DNA of 64,000 nucleotides from Lamellibrachia satsuma (GCA_033239005.1 BSQZ01000018.1:9100536-9164535), one strand, 5' to 3'; positions 36,030 to 50,291 are shown, counted from the stretch's first letter. Notes: generated by a model from the sequence alone, not told the origin. Numbers and translations: made by a program.

Positions 36030-36560
36030 CCTGTTTTAGACGATGGAAACAGCGTTGGAGCGACGTTAGGGCATTAGCCCCGTATTTATTGGTGCATAAA
36101 TACACTTTTTGTTCATTATTATTACTAATGCATTCATTAGAACAATAAGTGTAATAATAATGCTATTATCTTTAGGAATATATAATTGGAAAATGTCAAT
36201 GTCATTGTCATAAAAGCTCAGACAAACCGATAACTCTTCACATTTATATAAGAAATACCGCCTGTTTACTGCTTGCAGGTGTTGCAGTAAATTTAAGCTC
36301 TCATTTTAAGTTCTCACAGAGAAAAACAACTATACATTCCTATTGTATTCCATTATAAATATAAATATAATACAAACAATATTGGACAATAAGAAAGTTT
36401 GACGGTAGGACAATTGGAGGCCAGTGTGTCGAAAAGATTCCATATGGGTTTTAAATGGGGACGTACTAATATGGGTAACCCAACTCAATGATTACCAAGA
36501 TGTGTGTATACGTGCATGTATGTATGTATGTATGTATGTATGTATAAATAATTTATATTT
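36030..36560. other. AT-rich intergenic DNA
   Basis: 36230-36310 carries an inverted copy of the acaaaccgataa / gttgcagtaaattt repeat. No gene seen. Confidence 0.4.
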
Positions 36561-36577
36561 AATTTATTTAATTATAT

Positions 36578-36769
<192 letters not shown>

Positions 36770-37260
36770 AATTAATTGGCGCTAAGTACATCGCGGTGTT
36801 TTTCAACAATGTGATCGTCTTAGTGTTTTAATGTGCAACGCATCGAGTATGAATGTAGCCCTTGTGTGTGGCTTCTTTCAGAACGTTCACACAGAGCGTG
36901 TTTCTTATGTTAGTGTCTAACGGAACCTGCATAAACAAACCGATAAATCTACACATTTATAAATGAAATACCCACGTTGTCACCTGCGTGCTTGCGTTGC
37001 AGTAAATCTAAGCCGTGACGCAGAGTGACATTCCTTAACATTTATCACAGAACAAAACAACTACGTACTATTTAACTCTTAATTTTTCTCGCTTATCGAA
37101 TCTAAGCTGTATAGTGCATTCGTTTTAAGGGCAACAAGCTACACGAAACATAATTTAAATGAAAGTGTTCAACTACAACCGATCTACGTCGCGTGACTTT
37201 TCATAACGATTCAGGCGGGCAGACACTCAAAGTTGGCGAACGTAAAAACTGCCAGCACGC
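36770..37260. repeat. DR1 copy plus inverted DR2
   Basis: 36770-36910 resembles DR1; 36900-37145 is about 95 percent alike to 11489-11750. 37183-37253 inverted is the uninterrupted form of the site occupied by the 4.4-kb transposon. Confidence 0.7.
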
Positions 37261-37318
37261 ATCCAGGAGCGCGCACCTAGGTACGTGGTCATCCTGGTGT
37301 CAGGCTGCACCTGTCGCA

Positions 37319-37488
37319 ACACAATTTGTTTTACTAGGTCTACGTTTTGTAAAGGTCCCTCCTTAATTTGTTTTACTAGGTCTACGTGTTGTAAAGGTCC
37401 CTCCTTAATTTGGTTTCCTAGCTCTACGTGTTTTAAAGGACCCTTATATATATATATATATATAAATGTGTATATATGTACATACATG

Positions 37489-37583
<95 letters not shown>

Positions 37584-37968
37584 TTATACATATATTTATA
37601 CATATGGTGTGGTTGTCGATACTAGATAGGTTCATTGTTTTGCGGAATTAATGTAATTGCCCAGTAACAGACGAGCGAAAACCGCGAAACGCGCGAATTA
37701 AGGAGGGACCTTAAAAACACGTAGACCTAGGAAAACAAATTAAGGAGGGACCTTTACAACACGTAGACCTAAGAAAACAAATTAAGGAGGGACCTTTACA
37801 ACACGTAGACCTAAGAAAACAAATTAAGGAGGGACCTTTACAACACGTAGACCTAAGAAAACAAATTAAGGAGGGACCTTTACAACACGTAGACCTAAGA
37901 AAACAAATTAAGGAGGGACCTTTACAACACGTAGACCTAAGAAAACAAATTAAGGAGGGACCTTTACG
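37319..37968. repeat. 42-bp minisatellite in inverted orientation on both sides of a (TA)n array
   Basis: Left arm (37319-37443) has three units with aggtctacgttttgtaaagg. Right arm (37696-37968) has about six units of the reverse complement (aattaaggagggaccttt, acacgtagacctaag) with a 42-bp period. Between them lies (TA)n at 37500-37580. About 120 bp on each side can pair. Confidence 0.9.
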
Positions 37969-37969
37969 T

Positions 37970-38362
37970 TCACTTCAATTTACCCCAGTTCATGCTGGTT
38001 GCGTAAATGCGTACCTGGTTAAAGGCAGCGGTGTAATTTGCGACCAAATAACTTACGCGAACTAATTGCACCGTTGCTCAAAGCTTTCCAGATATGCTGA
38101 GTTAATTAAACGTTGTATTACGGACGAAGTTTAAAGTGTTTTAAATTAGAACATACCCATTTCAATTGAAGTTGAAGTACACCGACACAAAGAACACGAC
38201 TCGTGCGAGATTCCAATAAAACATTTAGGTGGAAATTCCAATGGTTAAAATAAAACTTCCTTATTGTTGCGATTGCGTGCTAACCTGAGACGTTGTCGTT
38301 GTCACGTTGTCAAGAAACATAAACACACGTTTGACACGCACGATCTTTGATGGAGTCGGCAA
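37970..38362. other. Upstream flank of gene copy 3
   Basis: No gene seen. The last 150 bp resembles the upstream flanks of the other copies near the start codon. Confidence 0.5.
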
Positions 38363-38368
38363 TATAAG
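38363..38368 (+). promoter_or_regulatory. TATA box of gene copy 3
   Basis: TATAAG within gcaatataaggtcgtacg, 82 bp before the start codon. Copy 4 has TATATAAAG followed by the same tcgtacg. Confidence 0.6.
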
Positions 38369-38449
38369 GTCGTACGTCGTAGAGAGAGATCACGAGACGA
38401 CCACTGAAGCACACGCACTGTTCTCATAGACGGGAGGAAGAGAGCAAAG

Positions 38450-39455
38450 ATGACGCTGTGGCTGACTTGTGTACTGCTGGTGCTGTGTGCCCTGGCGAGA
38501 TCTTCTGAAGGTAACATTTATTATTGTACGACATAACAACTAAATAAAGTGGATTCTGCTTAATAGAATCGCTTCGAGCCAGAAAAGTTTGGTTTTATTA
38601 TGCGGCTGAATTACCCAAGCTGCGCATTTTAGTACAGCAGGAATAAGGAATGATTCCATCACAGCCAATTTATTTGATTGTACTAAACGGGTGTTTATGT
38701 TAAATGGAGTTCACCGTAGCTAGTTTATTGATATTTACCTTTGTTAGTGAAGAAACTAAATTTGCCGGGATATTTGATATTAGTAAACAAGATTCGTAGT
38801 TGACTGAAATGGGAAAGTGTCGAATATAATGTAATGCTTGACGTTTTCCAACGGCTACCTTGAAGGGCATAAAAAAACTGACCAGTACATAACCGGCACT
38901 TTCTTAACAAAGACCTTTAGACAACTGTTTAAGGAAGTCGTTCATGTATCACTGAGTTGCTGTATTTCATATACTGCAGGCAACTACTGCATCAACCTGA
39001 ACTCTGGACAGATATCCGCTCTTCCGGGAAATACGGCTGAAGTGACGTGGACATATCGACCGACGGCGGACGCTGGGCCTTGTGCGCTACAAGGGGTTAT
39101 CAAGATTACCCCCCCGAGCGGTGCCCGGTCTGTGTCCTTCCAAGTTATACTCCAAAATCCAACTGGCCACGTGTTTAACATTGGAGATTCACAAACCAAC
39201 GATGGATATGGTATGATCTTATTTCGTGTTTGTTGTGCACTATTTGAAAATGTAATTATGGCTGCCATCATCTGCTTAGCAGATATATAGGTACTGTTCC
39301 AACCGGTGGAAGTCTTTGATAATACAACGTCTTGCATTGTAGAATCTGACTATTAGTGTTATGTGGAATGTATTTTGCTTGCATAACATATGTAGTTATG
39401 TTGTCATTATGACGGCTATTGTTTGTTATTGCATTTTGTCCTGAAACCCTTTATA

Positions 39456-39516
<61 letters not shown>

Positions 39517-39969
39517 TTCATATTCTACACAGTAGAACGCACGCAAGAACGCACGCACGCACCCATGCACGCATGCACGCACGCGGTCACTTTCTAAACA
39601 TATTATATTTCAGCTGGTGATTATTGGTCAACAATATATGACGCTGAGATACACGCAGTCGGTAGTACACTGCGTGTGTACCGCAGTGACGTCGGTGGGT
39701 CCGGTCTCCTGGGTACACTTCCAAAAACAGTCAAGAACGTCATGTCCATTCGCCTGGCGAAGAACGAAATGTACGCGACGAACTATGCCGGCAGCAATGT
39801 CTACCTTCACGACAAGGGTCTCTTCTATTTTAACGAGATGTACATGGGACTGAACATGGTGATTCACCATTACAATAGTCGTTCCGTTAGACGTGTTGGT
39901 ACTGGAATGTGCTTCGTGTGTATCTCCTTCTCGTCTCAACCTATCGAGGATAGGTACAAGTACAAATGA
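38450..39969 (+). CDS. Secreted-protein family copy 3, intact, three exons (38450-38510, 38980-39210, 39614-39969)
   Basis: Predicted protein of 215 residues. Exon 1 is a signal peptide (MTLWLTCVLLVLCALARSSE) ending in phase 1 before GTAACA. Exon 2 follows ctgcag and encodes NYCINLNSGQISALPGN, TAEVTW, AGPCALQGVIKITPP, NPTGHVFNIGDSQTNDGY, with donor GTATGA. Exon 3 follows tttcag and encodes GDYWSTIYDAEIHAVGSTL, VYRSDVGGSGLL, LAKNEMYATNYAGSNVYL, LFYFNEMYMGLN and MCFVCISF, ending in lysine-rich RYKYK and TGA. The mature part has a few cysteines, many aromatic residues and no membrane segment after the signal, so it is probably a secreted beta-rich protein. I recognise no family or function. Start chosen because the same ATG and aagagagcaaag context occurs in copies 2 and 4. 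Intron 2 carries (TA)n and (ACGC)n repeats at 39462-39583. Confidence 0.8.
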
Positions 39970-40254
39970 TCCGTCATCGAGGGACGTCATCTCTTATAGT
40001 CAGTACCAGCTGATATATTACAACTTGAATAAGAAATAATCTCATCGGCAGAAGGAAAACAATATACGTGCCGTAAATAATATAAAGTTCGGTAATAATA
40101 ATCGCAACAACAGACAACTATTAGTACTAACTATTAGTAATAACAGTATAAATTTTACTAACAGTACCAATTATACTAACACTAGCAATTATGGTAACAG
40201 TTTCACTGTAAATGAGAAAGTCGCCGCTTGATATGACATTCACATGTTTCATGC

Positions 40255-40260
40255 AATAAA
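40255..40260 (+). promoter_or_regulatory. Poly(A) signal of gene copy 3
   Basis: AATAAA in catgcaataaaattt, 286 bp after the stop codon, conserved in position with copy 2. Confidence 0.6.
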
Positions 40261-40449
40261 ATTTGACTTCCAGAAACTATTGTTTTGTTTTGATATTTCA
40301 GTTCATTTAGAAATGTTTGTATTACAAACACAATCCTGAATTGATACATTGATGATAACTATTTATCACCTGCTCCAAAGTACCTGTGTCATGCATAACA
40401 GTTTCCTTAATCCAATAACAATGTTGCATGAGGCACTCCCGTCTACACT

Positions 40450-40582
<133 letters not shown>

Positions 40583-40730
40583 TAAATATAGGGTAAGGTT
40601 TGCTAATATGAACATCCACAGGAATTGTGTTTTTCTACGAGTTCATTGTTCTCTCAGCCTGTATCTTAGTCGATCATATAAGCATGTAGTGTAAATTTAC
40701 CACTCGAAGTAAAAAGAGAACTGGCTTACC

Positions 40731-40733
<3 letters not shown>

Positions 40734-40763
<30 letters not shown>

Positions 40764-40925
40764 CGTGCGTGCGTACGTGCGGGCGGGCGTGCGAACGCGC
40801 GTGTGTATGCTCATGTTGAGTAATGATTCGTGTGTGTTGTTTGTGGGGGTGAGTGTATGGGTGCGTGTGTGCGTGCATGTTACGTGCATGTGTGCGTGCA
40901 TGTGTGCGTGCATGCGTGCGTGTAC
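40734..40925. repeat. (GT)n/(GTGC)n microsatellite
   Basis: Impure GT and GTGC/GTGCAT repeats. Confidence 0.9.
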
Positions 40926-41244
40926 CCATATTCAGTAATTAATCTTGTATCGGGTTAGGCTAAGACTCTGGTGTGTCTAGGATCATATTGGGTAATGTGA
41001 TGACTTATGCCCATAGTATCCACGGGCCATGCTCATATTTCCAACACATAATGTAATATGAGCCATTTGGAGAAACTGTTCTCCTCGTCCTCATGGAAAA
41101 AGTGAACAACCCATGTATGCAATAGTCCATAGTAATAGTCTAGCACGAGAACCTTTACGCCAACTTTACACACAGCAAATATCTAGTCATAGAATATCAA
41201 TGTGAAGAAAGTTGCTCATACTACCGAACTGACCCCTATACAAT

Positions 41245-41502
41245 ACGCACGCACGCACGCACGCACGCACCCACGCATGCACGCACGCTCGCACGCACGC
41301 ACACACGCGCACACACACAAACACACACACACACGGACACACACACGCGCGCGCGCGCACACACACACACACGGACACACACGGACACACACGCACACGC
41401 ACACGCACATACACACACACACACACACACACGGACACACACACACGTACACACGCACGCACGCACGCACACATACACACACACACACGGACACACGCAC
41501 AA
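41245..41502. repeat. (CACG)n/(CA)n microsatellite
   Basis: Mixed CA and CACG units. It occupies, inverted, the same module position as the (GT)n array at 17658. Confidence 0.93.
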
Positions 41503-42765
41503 CTGGAAGTGAAATACGCCCTAACGTGAATCTGAGACAACAAGGCGAGGTTGTAGAACCCGATATTGTTTTTTGTCGTTGTTTCGAATAAGCACCCACT
41601 CGTCTGTACGCACACGGATTAGCGCCGATTTACGGTAATGGCGACTCTAGGACGCCGCGTAGCATCACTACGCGACGATCTGGGGGTGAGAGTGAGGTTT
41701 CGCGACAATGTGACGATGGAAGTGAATGTCCCTCATTGACGATTATTAGTGTTTTAGTGAATTTTTGCTGGTGACAAGAAAATATCACTTTCATTATTAA
41801 AAGGCAGCAATTTAAAAGGGGACATTCTTAAATAAGCATACTTTCGTAATGAGTTCGTAAATCTCCCCATTAACGCAACGTATTATACTATTTAGGCGTC
41901 ACCTATGAAACATAGTAACCCGGTATTTAGAGACAGGTCCATAATAATAATAATAGTAACAATAACAGTAATAATAATAATGAACTTATATTAGAGCCTA
42001 TATCCTCAGGAACTTCAGCTCAGAGGCGCAACAAAACAGAATCATTAAGCATAATCGTGAACATGGTCGCACAAAGGTTATTATCAGAATCAGGTTCATC
42101 AAGGTTCACCTCAAACGGTCAGTGCGAAATCTCATAAAGACAAAGTGATTTTTACAATTGGTTTACCTTAAGATGGCCGCCAATTGTGCTTTATGTCGAG
42201 CACTGCTTGCACTAAAATGAGGATAACCAAATAACTGTTGAATCTGAAATGTTCTGTTGAAATAGCAGTGTTACAATTATGTGATTTTCAAATCAAGAAA
42301 CATTATTGAATATTGACGAAAAAATAAACATCAACTTCATAATTCTATAACAAATTCTGCTCTCATTATCATCAACCCAGAGAAGCAGATGTAGCTATAT
42401 TTGTTAATAATTTTCAAGGTGGCGGCCAATTGTGTTTCGTGAATTGTGACTGGACTATTTTTTTTTCAATTAAAAATTATATTAATAAAACCAAAACCAG
42501 AAATGTGTTTTCGTAGTTTAATTTTAATATTCTAAGTTAAAATTGAAGATGCTTAAACATTCTTATACGGACAATCCAAAACAGCAATTCTAAGACGTTA
42601 ATTAAGACTAGGAAGCAATTGGATTGTTTGATGTATAATTATTAATATGACACTGCCAGATAAAACATTGAATGGTTATTAATATATTGTTTCGGGTATT
42701 TTTAAACTAAATAAATGTAGAGCAACTTGATGTATATAGTGACGTGATCCATCAAATGGCGTAGT
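41503..42765. other. 3' flank of gene module 3 and AT-rich DNA with a LINE-E tail
   Basis: 41503-41760 is the inverted counterpart of 17390-17600. 41941-42080 is a minus-strand LINE-E 3' end with an (AAT)n tail (ctcaggaacttcagctcaga). 42090-42750 is AT-rich with no gene seen. Confidence 0.6.
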
Positions 42766-42769
42766 TAAT

Positions 42770-43020
42770 TCATTTACCAGGCGGCGCCAGCAGTGAAGAG
42801 AAGCAAATGAATTCACCAGATAGCGCCAGGAAAAACCTTAGTGAACTCATTCACCAGATGGCGCCAGGAGAAAACCTTAGTGAAGTCATTCACCAGATGG
42901 TGCCAGGAGGAAAGGCTACAAAAAGGCTTTCACCAGAAAGCGCCAGGGTGAAAGAGTAGGAAGGTCATTCATCAGGTGGTATCAGGGGTAAAGCAAAGCA
43001 AAATACTTCACCAGAAAGAT
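42770..43020. repeat. 39-40 bp minisatellite, about 6 degenerate copies
   Basis: Units around ttcaccagatggcgccagga at about 40-bp spacing, with growing divergence to the right. Reverse complement of the 13562-13715 array. Confidence 0.85.
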
Positions 43021-43055
43021 AATTGTATTTTAGTGTATTCATCTAATTATTCATA

Positions 43056-43140
43056 TTGATGGACTATAGATAAGCCAATGGTTCCCGTGCCCATAAACCA
43101 CCTGGGTGTTGCATCTGCTCGTATGTTCTTGATTTTGTGT
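43056..43140 (+). mobile_element. LINE-B-like 3' tail relic
   Basis: ggactatagataagccaatgg and a following cacctggg resemble the 3' UTR of LINE-B (ggactctcgataagccaatgg at 15119). No coding part remains. Confidence 0.5.
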
Positions 43141-43159
43141 CATTTGAATATAAAATAAA

Positions 43160-44319
43160 AAGATAATCAGTGTAGTTAAAAACATGTTATTCTGCAACAG
43201 AACTACCACGTTTCATTGACATACTAATTCTGCTTTATGCATTCTTTCAACAAAACTGTTTCCATTTGGATAATTGTTTGGAAATTGCTAGGAAGGCATT
43301 TATTACTTAGAAACATGTTGGGATGTGGATGTATTGTGATGTATCACATTTTGCCATGGGGTTGCCTGGTCATGTAATATTCACTCCTTGACTGACAGCT
43401 TAAAACACCCTAACTGATGGGGGTAAAATTTATTTGTGTACTAAAGTGGGTCATATTGTTTGCATTTCGATGATCGTGGTACACATCAACAATATATTTC
43501 AACAAATATGTTATGGTGGACAACATATTATACACAACAAAACAAGTGTGATGGTATTTTGTACAACTGATGGTTCTTTTGTACAACTGATTGTACTTTT
43601 GTACAACTGATGGTTTGTTGTGTACATTCGTTTGCAGAGACACAGGCATTGCTGACAACTATGGAAGAAATTACATCGAGAGCACCCTGTATGAAAAATG
43701 TATATTAAATTCATCGGACTATACAACTTTAGGCCCGGGAATTATTGTATAACAACTAAACCAAATACACATTAAATGGAACATATCAAAAAGCTGAGCA
43801 TACACACGAACAGTTAAATCTAACACGTTGGTGCATGCACATTTACACCAAGCTGTAGTCGTCACAACGGCCACACCTTTGTGCGTGACTTTATGCAATT
43901 CGTGCAAATGATAAATACGTATGCCAAGTAGTTAAATTAACTCAAGTCACCCTGCTGTTGGTTGCATAAATAGGGTTAATTAATTATAGTTTGTACAAAC
44001 GTCACGTCGTATACATGTCTCACTGACATATAATGCAGGTTATGTCGGACGCTAACTTTTTGACAATGACGGTATTTGGTGTTTGCCTCAATTTCAGCTA
44101 TAATGTTTAGGTTTGAATATCGCCTCTGCTTTAAGTTTTTGATCTCGTTTTGACAATTATTGCCCTAAATGTAGCGTAAATGGAGGTTCTAGTGTGAGAA
44201 CAGTTGTACCAAACATGGGAGTGTATGATCACACGTGCATGTATTTATTTATGAAATACATTGTGATAGAGCTGTTTACCTTTTATGATAATTTATCAAC
44301 CTTTAAACACACGCATACA

Positions 44320-44351
<32 letters not shown>

Positions 44352-44490
44352 CACACGCAAGCACTCACACGCACAAACGCAGACACACACATGTTGACCA
44401 AAATTGGGCATGTTGTATATGTGTTCCAAAACGATTGATATGTATATGTAATCATATATACAATGTACCAACATGATCGGTATTTGTTAT
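43160..44490. repeat. Left arm of inverted duplication (contains block C)
   Basis: Matches the reverse complement of about 57900-59210. Examples: tttccatttggataattgtt, acatgttgggatgtggatgt, acagttaaatc and gagatcgtttt-like words in inverted order. 43560-43625 has a short acaactgatggtt repeat. A (CACG)n run lies at 44310-44360. No gene seen. Confidence 0.8.
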
Positions 44491-44514
44491 GGAACAACAC
44501 ACTGAAAAACTATA

Positions 44515-44825
44515 CCTAACATCTGTCAACACACTGAACAATCTTGACAAACATATGTCAACACACTGAATAACAATGACAAACATCTGTCAACACACTG
44601 AACAGCCATAACATACATATGTCAACACACTAAACAACCTTAACAAACATATGTCAATACACTGAACAACTATAAAAAAACATTTGTCAACACAGTGAAA
44701 AATCAAAACAAACATCTGTCAACACAGCGAACAACCATAGCATGTGTCAACACATTGAGCAAACATGACAAACATTTGTCAACACATTGAACAACCATAA
44801 CAAACATCTTTCAATACGTTGAACA
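44515..44825. repeat. Degenerate 32-bp tandem repeat, about 9-10 copies
   Basis: Units with gtcaacacactgaacaa and acaaacat at about 32-bp spacing, 10-20 percent diverged. Confidence 0.88.
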
Positions 44826-45025
44826 AGCTTTAACGCCGCTGGATGTTAGTTATTGATTTTATGAAGTAACCATATGAGCGGTGCCGTATCGAAGGCTTTC
44901 GAGAAGTCAATAATTACCATGTCTATATTGGGTTCTATTCTCAAGAGATTATGCCAAGTCATATATTATTTGGATACGTTGGGTCTCGCGAGATGTTTAC
45001 GGAATCCGCGCTGTTTGTCGGCTAA

Positions 45026-45971
<946 letters not shown>

Positions 45972-46340
45972 GGCTAAGACATTATAATGATCAAGATGCT
46001 GCAATAATGTTGCTATACAGGATTTAATTAAGCACCTTGTGCATATGCAAGTACGCGATACAGGTCGGCAGTTATTAGGTGCAGATATATCTCTTTTTTG
46101 AAGATCGGAAATATGTTGCCAATGAGCCGATATGATAGAAGCACTGCTGTGCTTAGATACATGTTGAAAATCAGTGCTAAGGCTGGTGCAACTTCATCTG
46201 CTGCCAGTTTTAGGATCTTGGCCGGTACCTCATCTGGGCCTAAAGCCTTGAGTTCATCAAGGTCCTTCAACAGTTTTGACTCTCCTTCTAGATTGATATA
46301 TGGGAATGTATGACCTGTGGGGACGTCTAATGGGTCTTAA

Positions 46341-46600
46341 TGTGTGAAAACAGATTGGAACTGTTCGCTCGGAATATCAGCTTTCTTTATGTTTTCAGAT
46401 TACAGTTGACCCTGGCTTCTAAAGCCTGGAATACCTGTTATATATGTTTTTTTCTATTTCTTAATGAAGCTCCAAAATTGTTTTGTAGATCAGGGCCATG
46501 TAAATATCAGTATGATATTTTAAATCAAAGTAGGTATTTTTATATAAATAATCAATATATAAAATATCTGCACCGTTTAAAACATTACGATGTTTAGAAC
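46341..46600. other. AT-rich DNA, no gene seen
   Basis: No repeat or coding signal recognised. Confidence 0.4.
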
Positions 46601-46920
46601 CACCTCGCCATGTTTTCACGGCAGTTTCTGTATCGTTGAATCATACCATACCGATATATACAGAGTAACCATACCTATTTCAAAATAAGCGCTAATGAAT
46701 TAGTTTCAATGAAATGGTTTTCCAATTACTGTGTTAAAATGGCTCTCAGCATTGGAGAAGCATAGCATAATATTTTGCTACGTAGCAAATCTTTTATGGT
46801 AATTTCTAATGGCTAACATTATTACAATAATACAAATAAAAATAATATGTGAGACAAATGCCCACACACATATAAATTTATATGCGCAACACGTTTATCA
46901 TAAACACGTGCCTGTACATG
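46600..46920. repeat. Inner part of the left inverted-duplication arm
   Basis: Aligns inverted with about 57020-57345: ctctcagcattggaga, gcaaatctttt, aacattattacaataata and cctgtacatga. Confidence 0.8.
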
Positions 46921-46989
46921 ACACACACACCCCCACACACACACGCACGCACGCGCGCGCACACACACACCCACCCACCCACACACACA

Positions 46990-47036
<47 letters not shown>

Positions 47037-47140
47037 ACAAACACACACACACACAAACACACACGCACACACAAACACAAACACACACCCACCCACACGC
47101 AAACACACACACACACACAAACACACACACCCACCCCCCC

Positions 47141-47187
<47 letters not shown>
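46921..47187. repeat. (CA)n microsatellite with C-rich variants
   Basis: CA repeats mixed with CACG and CCCA units. Confidence 0.95.
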
Positions 47188-47192
<5 letters not shown>

Positions 47193-47325
47193 GTGTTAGT
47201 TGAGCCATTTTTCATTGTTCTTGATTTTTAGGGCATACTAATATTCATAATTCAAAATTGTTTTTACTAACATAAACTATGATTATTAGTAGATCATTTC
47301 ATACCTAGATTGCATACATAGTAAG

Positions 47326-48688
47326 CATGTAGTGTGTACTGGGCGTGGGTGTTACATGTTGTGTGTACTAGGCGTGGTTGTTACATGTAATGTGTACTGG
47401 ACGTGGTTGTTACATGTAATGTGTATTGGGCGTGGTTGTTACATGTAGTGTGTACTGGGCGTGGGTGTTACATGTTGTGTGTACTGGGCGTGGTTGTTAC
47501 ATGTAATGTGTACTGGGCGTGGTTGTTACATGTTGTGTGTACTGGGCGTGGGTGTTACATGTAACGTGTACAGGACGTGGTTGTTACATGTAGTGTGTAC
47601 TGGGCGTGGGTGTTACATGTAGTGTGTACTGGGCGTGGGTGTTACATGTAGTGTGTACTGGGCGTGGGTGTTACATGTAGTGTGTACTGGGCGTGGTTGT
47701 TACATGTAGTGTGTACTGGGCGTGGTTATTACATGTAGTGTGTACTGGGCGTGGTTGTTACATGTAGTGTGTACTGGGCGTGGTTGTTACATGTAGTGTG
47801 TACTGGGCGTGGTTATTACATGTAGTGTGTACTGGGCGTGGTTGTTACATGTAGTGTGTACTGGGCGTGGTTATTACATGTAGTGTGTACTGGGCGTGGT
47901 TATTACATGTAGTGTGTACTGGGCGTGGTTGTTACATGTAGTGTGTACTGGGCGTGGTTATTACATGTAGTGTGTACTGGGCGTGGTTGTTACATGTAGT
48001 GTGTACTGGGCGTGGTTGTTACATGTAGTGTGTACTGGGCGTGGGTGTTACATGTAGTGTGTACTGGGCGTTGTTGTTACATGTAGTGTGTACTGGGCGT
48101 GGGTGTTACATGTAGTGTGTACTGGGCGTGGTTGTTACATGTAATGTGTACTGGGCGTGGTTGTTACATGTAGTGTGTACTGGGCGTGGTTGTTACATGT
48201 AGTGTGTACTGGGCGTGGGTGTTACATGTAGTGTGTACTGGGCGTGGTTATTACATGTAGTGTGTACTGGGCGTGGTTATTACATGTAGTGTGTACTGGG
48301 CGCGGTTATTACATGTAGTGTGTACTGGGCGTGGTTATTACATGTAGTGTGTACTGGGCGTGGTTATTACATGTAGTGTGTACTGGGCGCGGTTATTACA
48401 TGTAATGTGTACTGGGCGTGGTTATTACATGTAGTGTGTACTGGGCGTGGTTGTTACATGTAGTGTGTACTGGGCGTGGGTGTTACATGTAATGTGTACT
48501 GGGAGTGGGTGTTACATGTAGTGTGTACTGGGCGTGGGTGTTATATGTAGTGTGTACTGGGCGTGGGTGTTACATGTAGTGTGTACTTGGCGTGGGTGTT
48601 ACATGTAGTGTGTACTGGGCGTGGGTGTTACATGTAGTGTGTACTTGGCGTGGGTGTTACATGTAGTGTGTACTGGACGTGGGTGTTA
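47326..48688. repeat. 29-bp satellite array, about 47 copies
   Basis: The unit tgtactgggcgtggttgttacatgtagtg repeats head to tail with constant length (stated here as a motif of 29 bp beginning tgtactgggc). Three main variants (ggttgtt, ggttatt, gggtgtt) are clustered: ggttatt lies mostly at 47720-48440 and gggtgtt at the two ends. Confidence 0.97.
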
Positions 48689-49013
48689 CGAGCTCTACAA
48701 CAACTTGTGTGATTTATTCGGGTTTTACCTGTGCGCAAACAAAATAACGGCAACCATGCGAACACCGTGAAAACGCACTGTCAGTGCCACTGTCAGAGCT
48801 AGTAGAAATCAGACCATCTCTGGATTTCTTGTGCGAATCCTTCGCAGAAAAAATTAAACAAGACCACGCCAGAAGAATCGCATTAACATACTCGAAGCTC
48901 AGGTTAACGAACTCGAACAACTAAAAAAAGTTAAGTGCGTGGACACAGCATTGCTACGTCTTCAAAAAGGTTAGAGAGGACGGACAAAGACAAAGTGAAG
49001 ACCCTAGCGGACC

Positions 49014-49277
49014 TTGAAATATTGTAAAGTAAATTCACTATCAATAGAAATTGCTACAACATTACTAAAGACAGATTCGTGTCCTGTTTGTAATCAGAAC
49101 TTGAATAATCATGTTGTTAAATGTGAACTATGTGAAACAAGTCTACACAAAACTTGTGCGAAACTAACTCAGCACCAGTATATGTTAATTCGTAGAAAAC
49201 ATATTGTTTACCACTGTCCTTGTGGTGAAGTCTTCCAATTTCAGAATATAAGCGATGTTTTTGTATTCATAGATTAG
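49014..49277 (+). pseudogene. LINE-A ORF1 PHD-like zinc finger
   Basis: Reads CPVCNQNLNNHVVKCELC, TSLHKTCAKL and YHCPCGEVF: a C-x2-C, C-x2-C, H-x3-C, C-x-C pattern resembling PHD/RING-type fingers known from ORF1 of CR1/L2-like LINEs. The frame is open for 87 codons from 49014. Its upstream start is not clear. Confidence 0.65.
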
Positions 49278-50225
49278 TTGTTCACACTTTAATATAAACG
49301 TGTTCAAGTATTCTGATAACAACTTTTGGTTTCGAAAATGACATTAACCCAGGCAACAATTTGTAGGAAAAAATGTCATCAAAATGTGATTATTATACTA
49401 ACACACAATTAAAAAACAACATTAGTAAAAAAAAATAGAGGTGACCTCGCAGAGCTTCATCTGCAATTTGATATCATCGCCATATCTGAGACACACGGCT
49501 AAACTAGACCTAATCAATGACTATATTAAATTATTAGAACTGCACAACAATTTAAAAAAAGTGTCAACGGATTTTACTGATATTAATGTGAGCATGGTCA
49601 AAACAATTGTTACTGACATTGTAAAACCCTTAAATCACATATGCAATGTACCTTTCCAAACAGGTTTGTGCCCCAACCAAATGAAAATTGTTAAAATTTA
49701 TTCTAGTATTTAAGGCTGGGAAAAAGTGTGCATTCGCAAATTATAGACTTATCTCTTTATTACCACAATTTAAACAAAATCAAAAGAAACTATGTAATGC
49801 TAGATTGGAAAATTTTCTAAATAGGTATGATTTACTTGTATGTATGGGTTTAAATCTAATATGTCAACCTCTCTTGCTATTTTTTAATTGGTTGAAGAAA
49901 TTATAGCACATCAGTGGTTTGTGAGTTATTTTGTATAAAAATTGTGATTCTGAGGTACTTAGGGTGTGTTGTGGTGTACCACAAAGTTCCAAAGGACCGA
50001 AATTATTTATAATGTATATAAATGATATTTTCAATGCATCAAAACTATTTAAGTTTTTTATTTGCAGACGAAATGAACATATTCTATTCTAACAATGGCA
50101 TCAATAAACTTATCCGGCAGACAAATGCTGAGCTGGATAAGCTCAATGTGTGGTTTTCAGTGAATAGATTATCATTAAATATAACAAAATCAAATGACAT
50201 GATTTTTGGAAAATGTGCATTGAAA

Positions 50226-50242
50226 ACGTCTCTCTCTCTCTC

Positions 50243-50291
<49 letters not shown>

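Noticed and set aside
47326..48688. CRISPR array with 29-bp repeats
   Set aside because: The units are directly head to tail with no spacers, and the context is animal DNA. It is a satellite.
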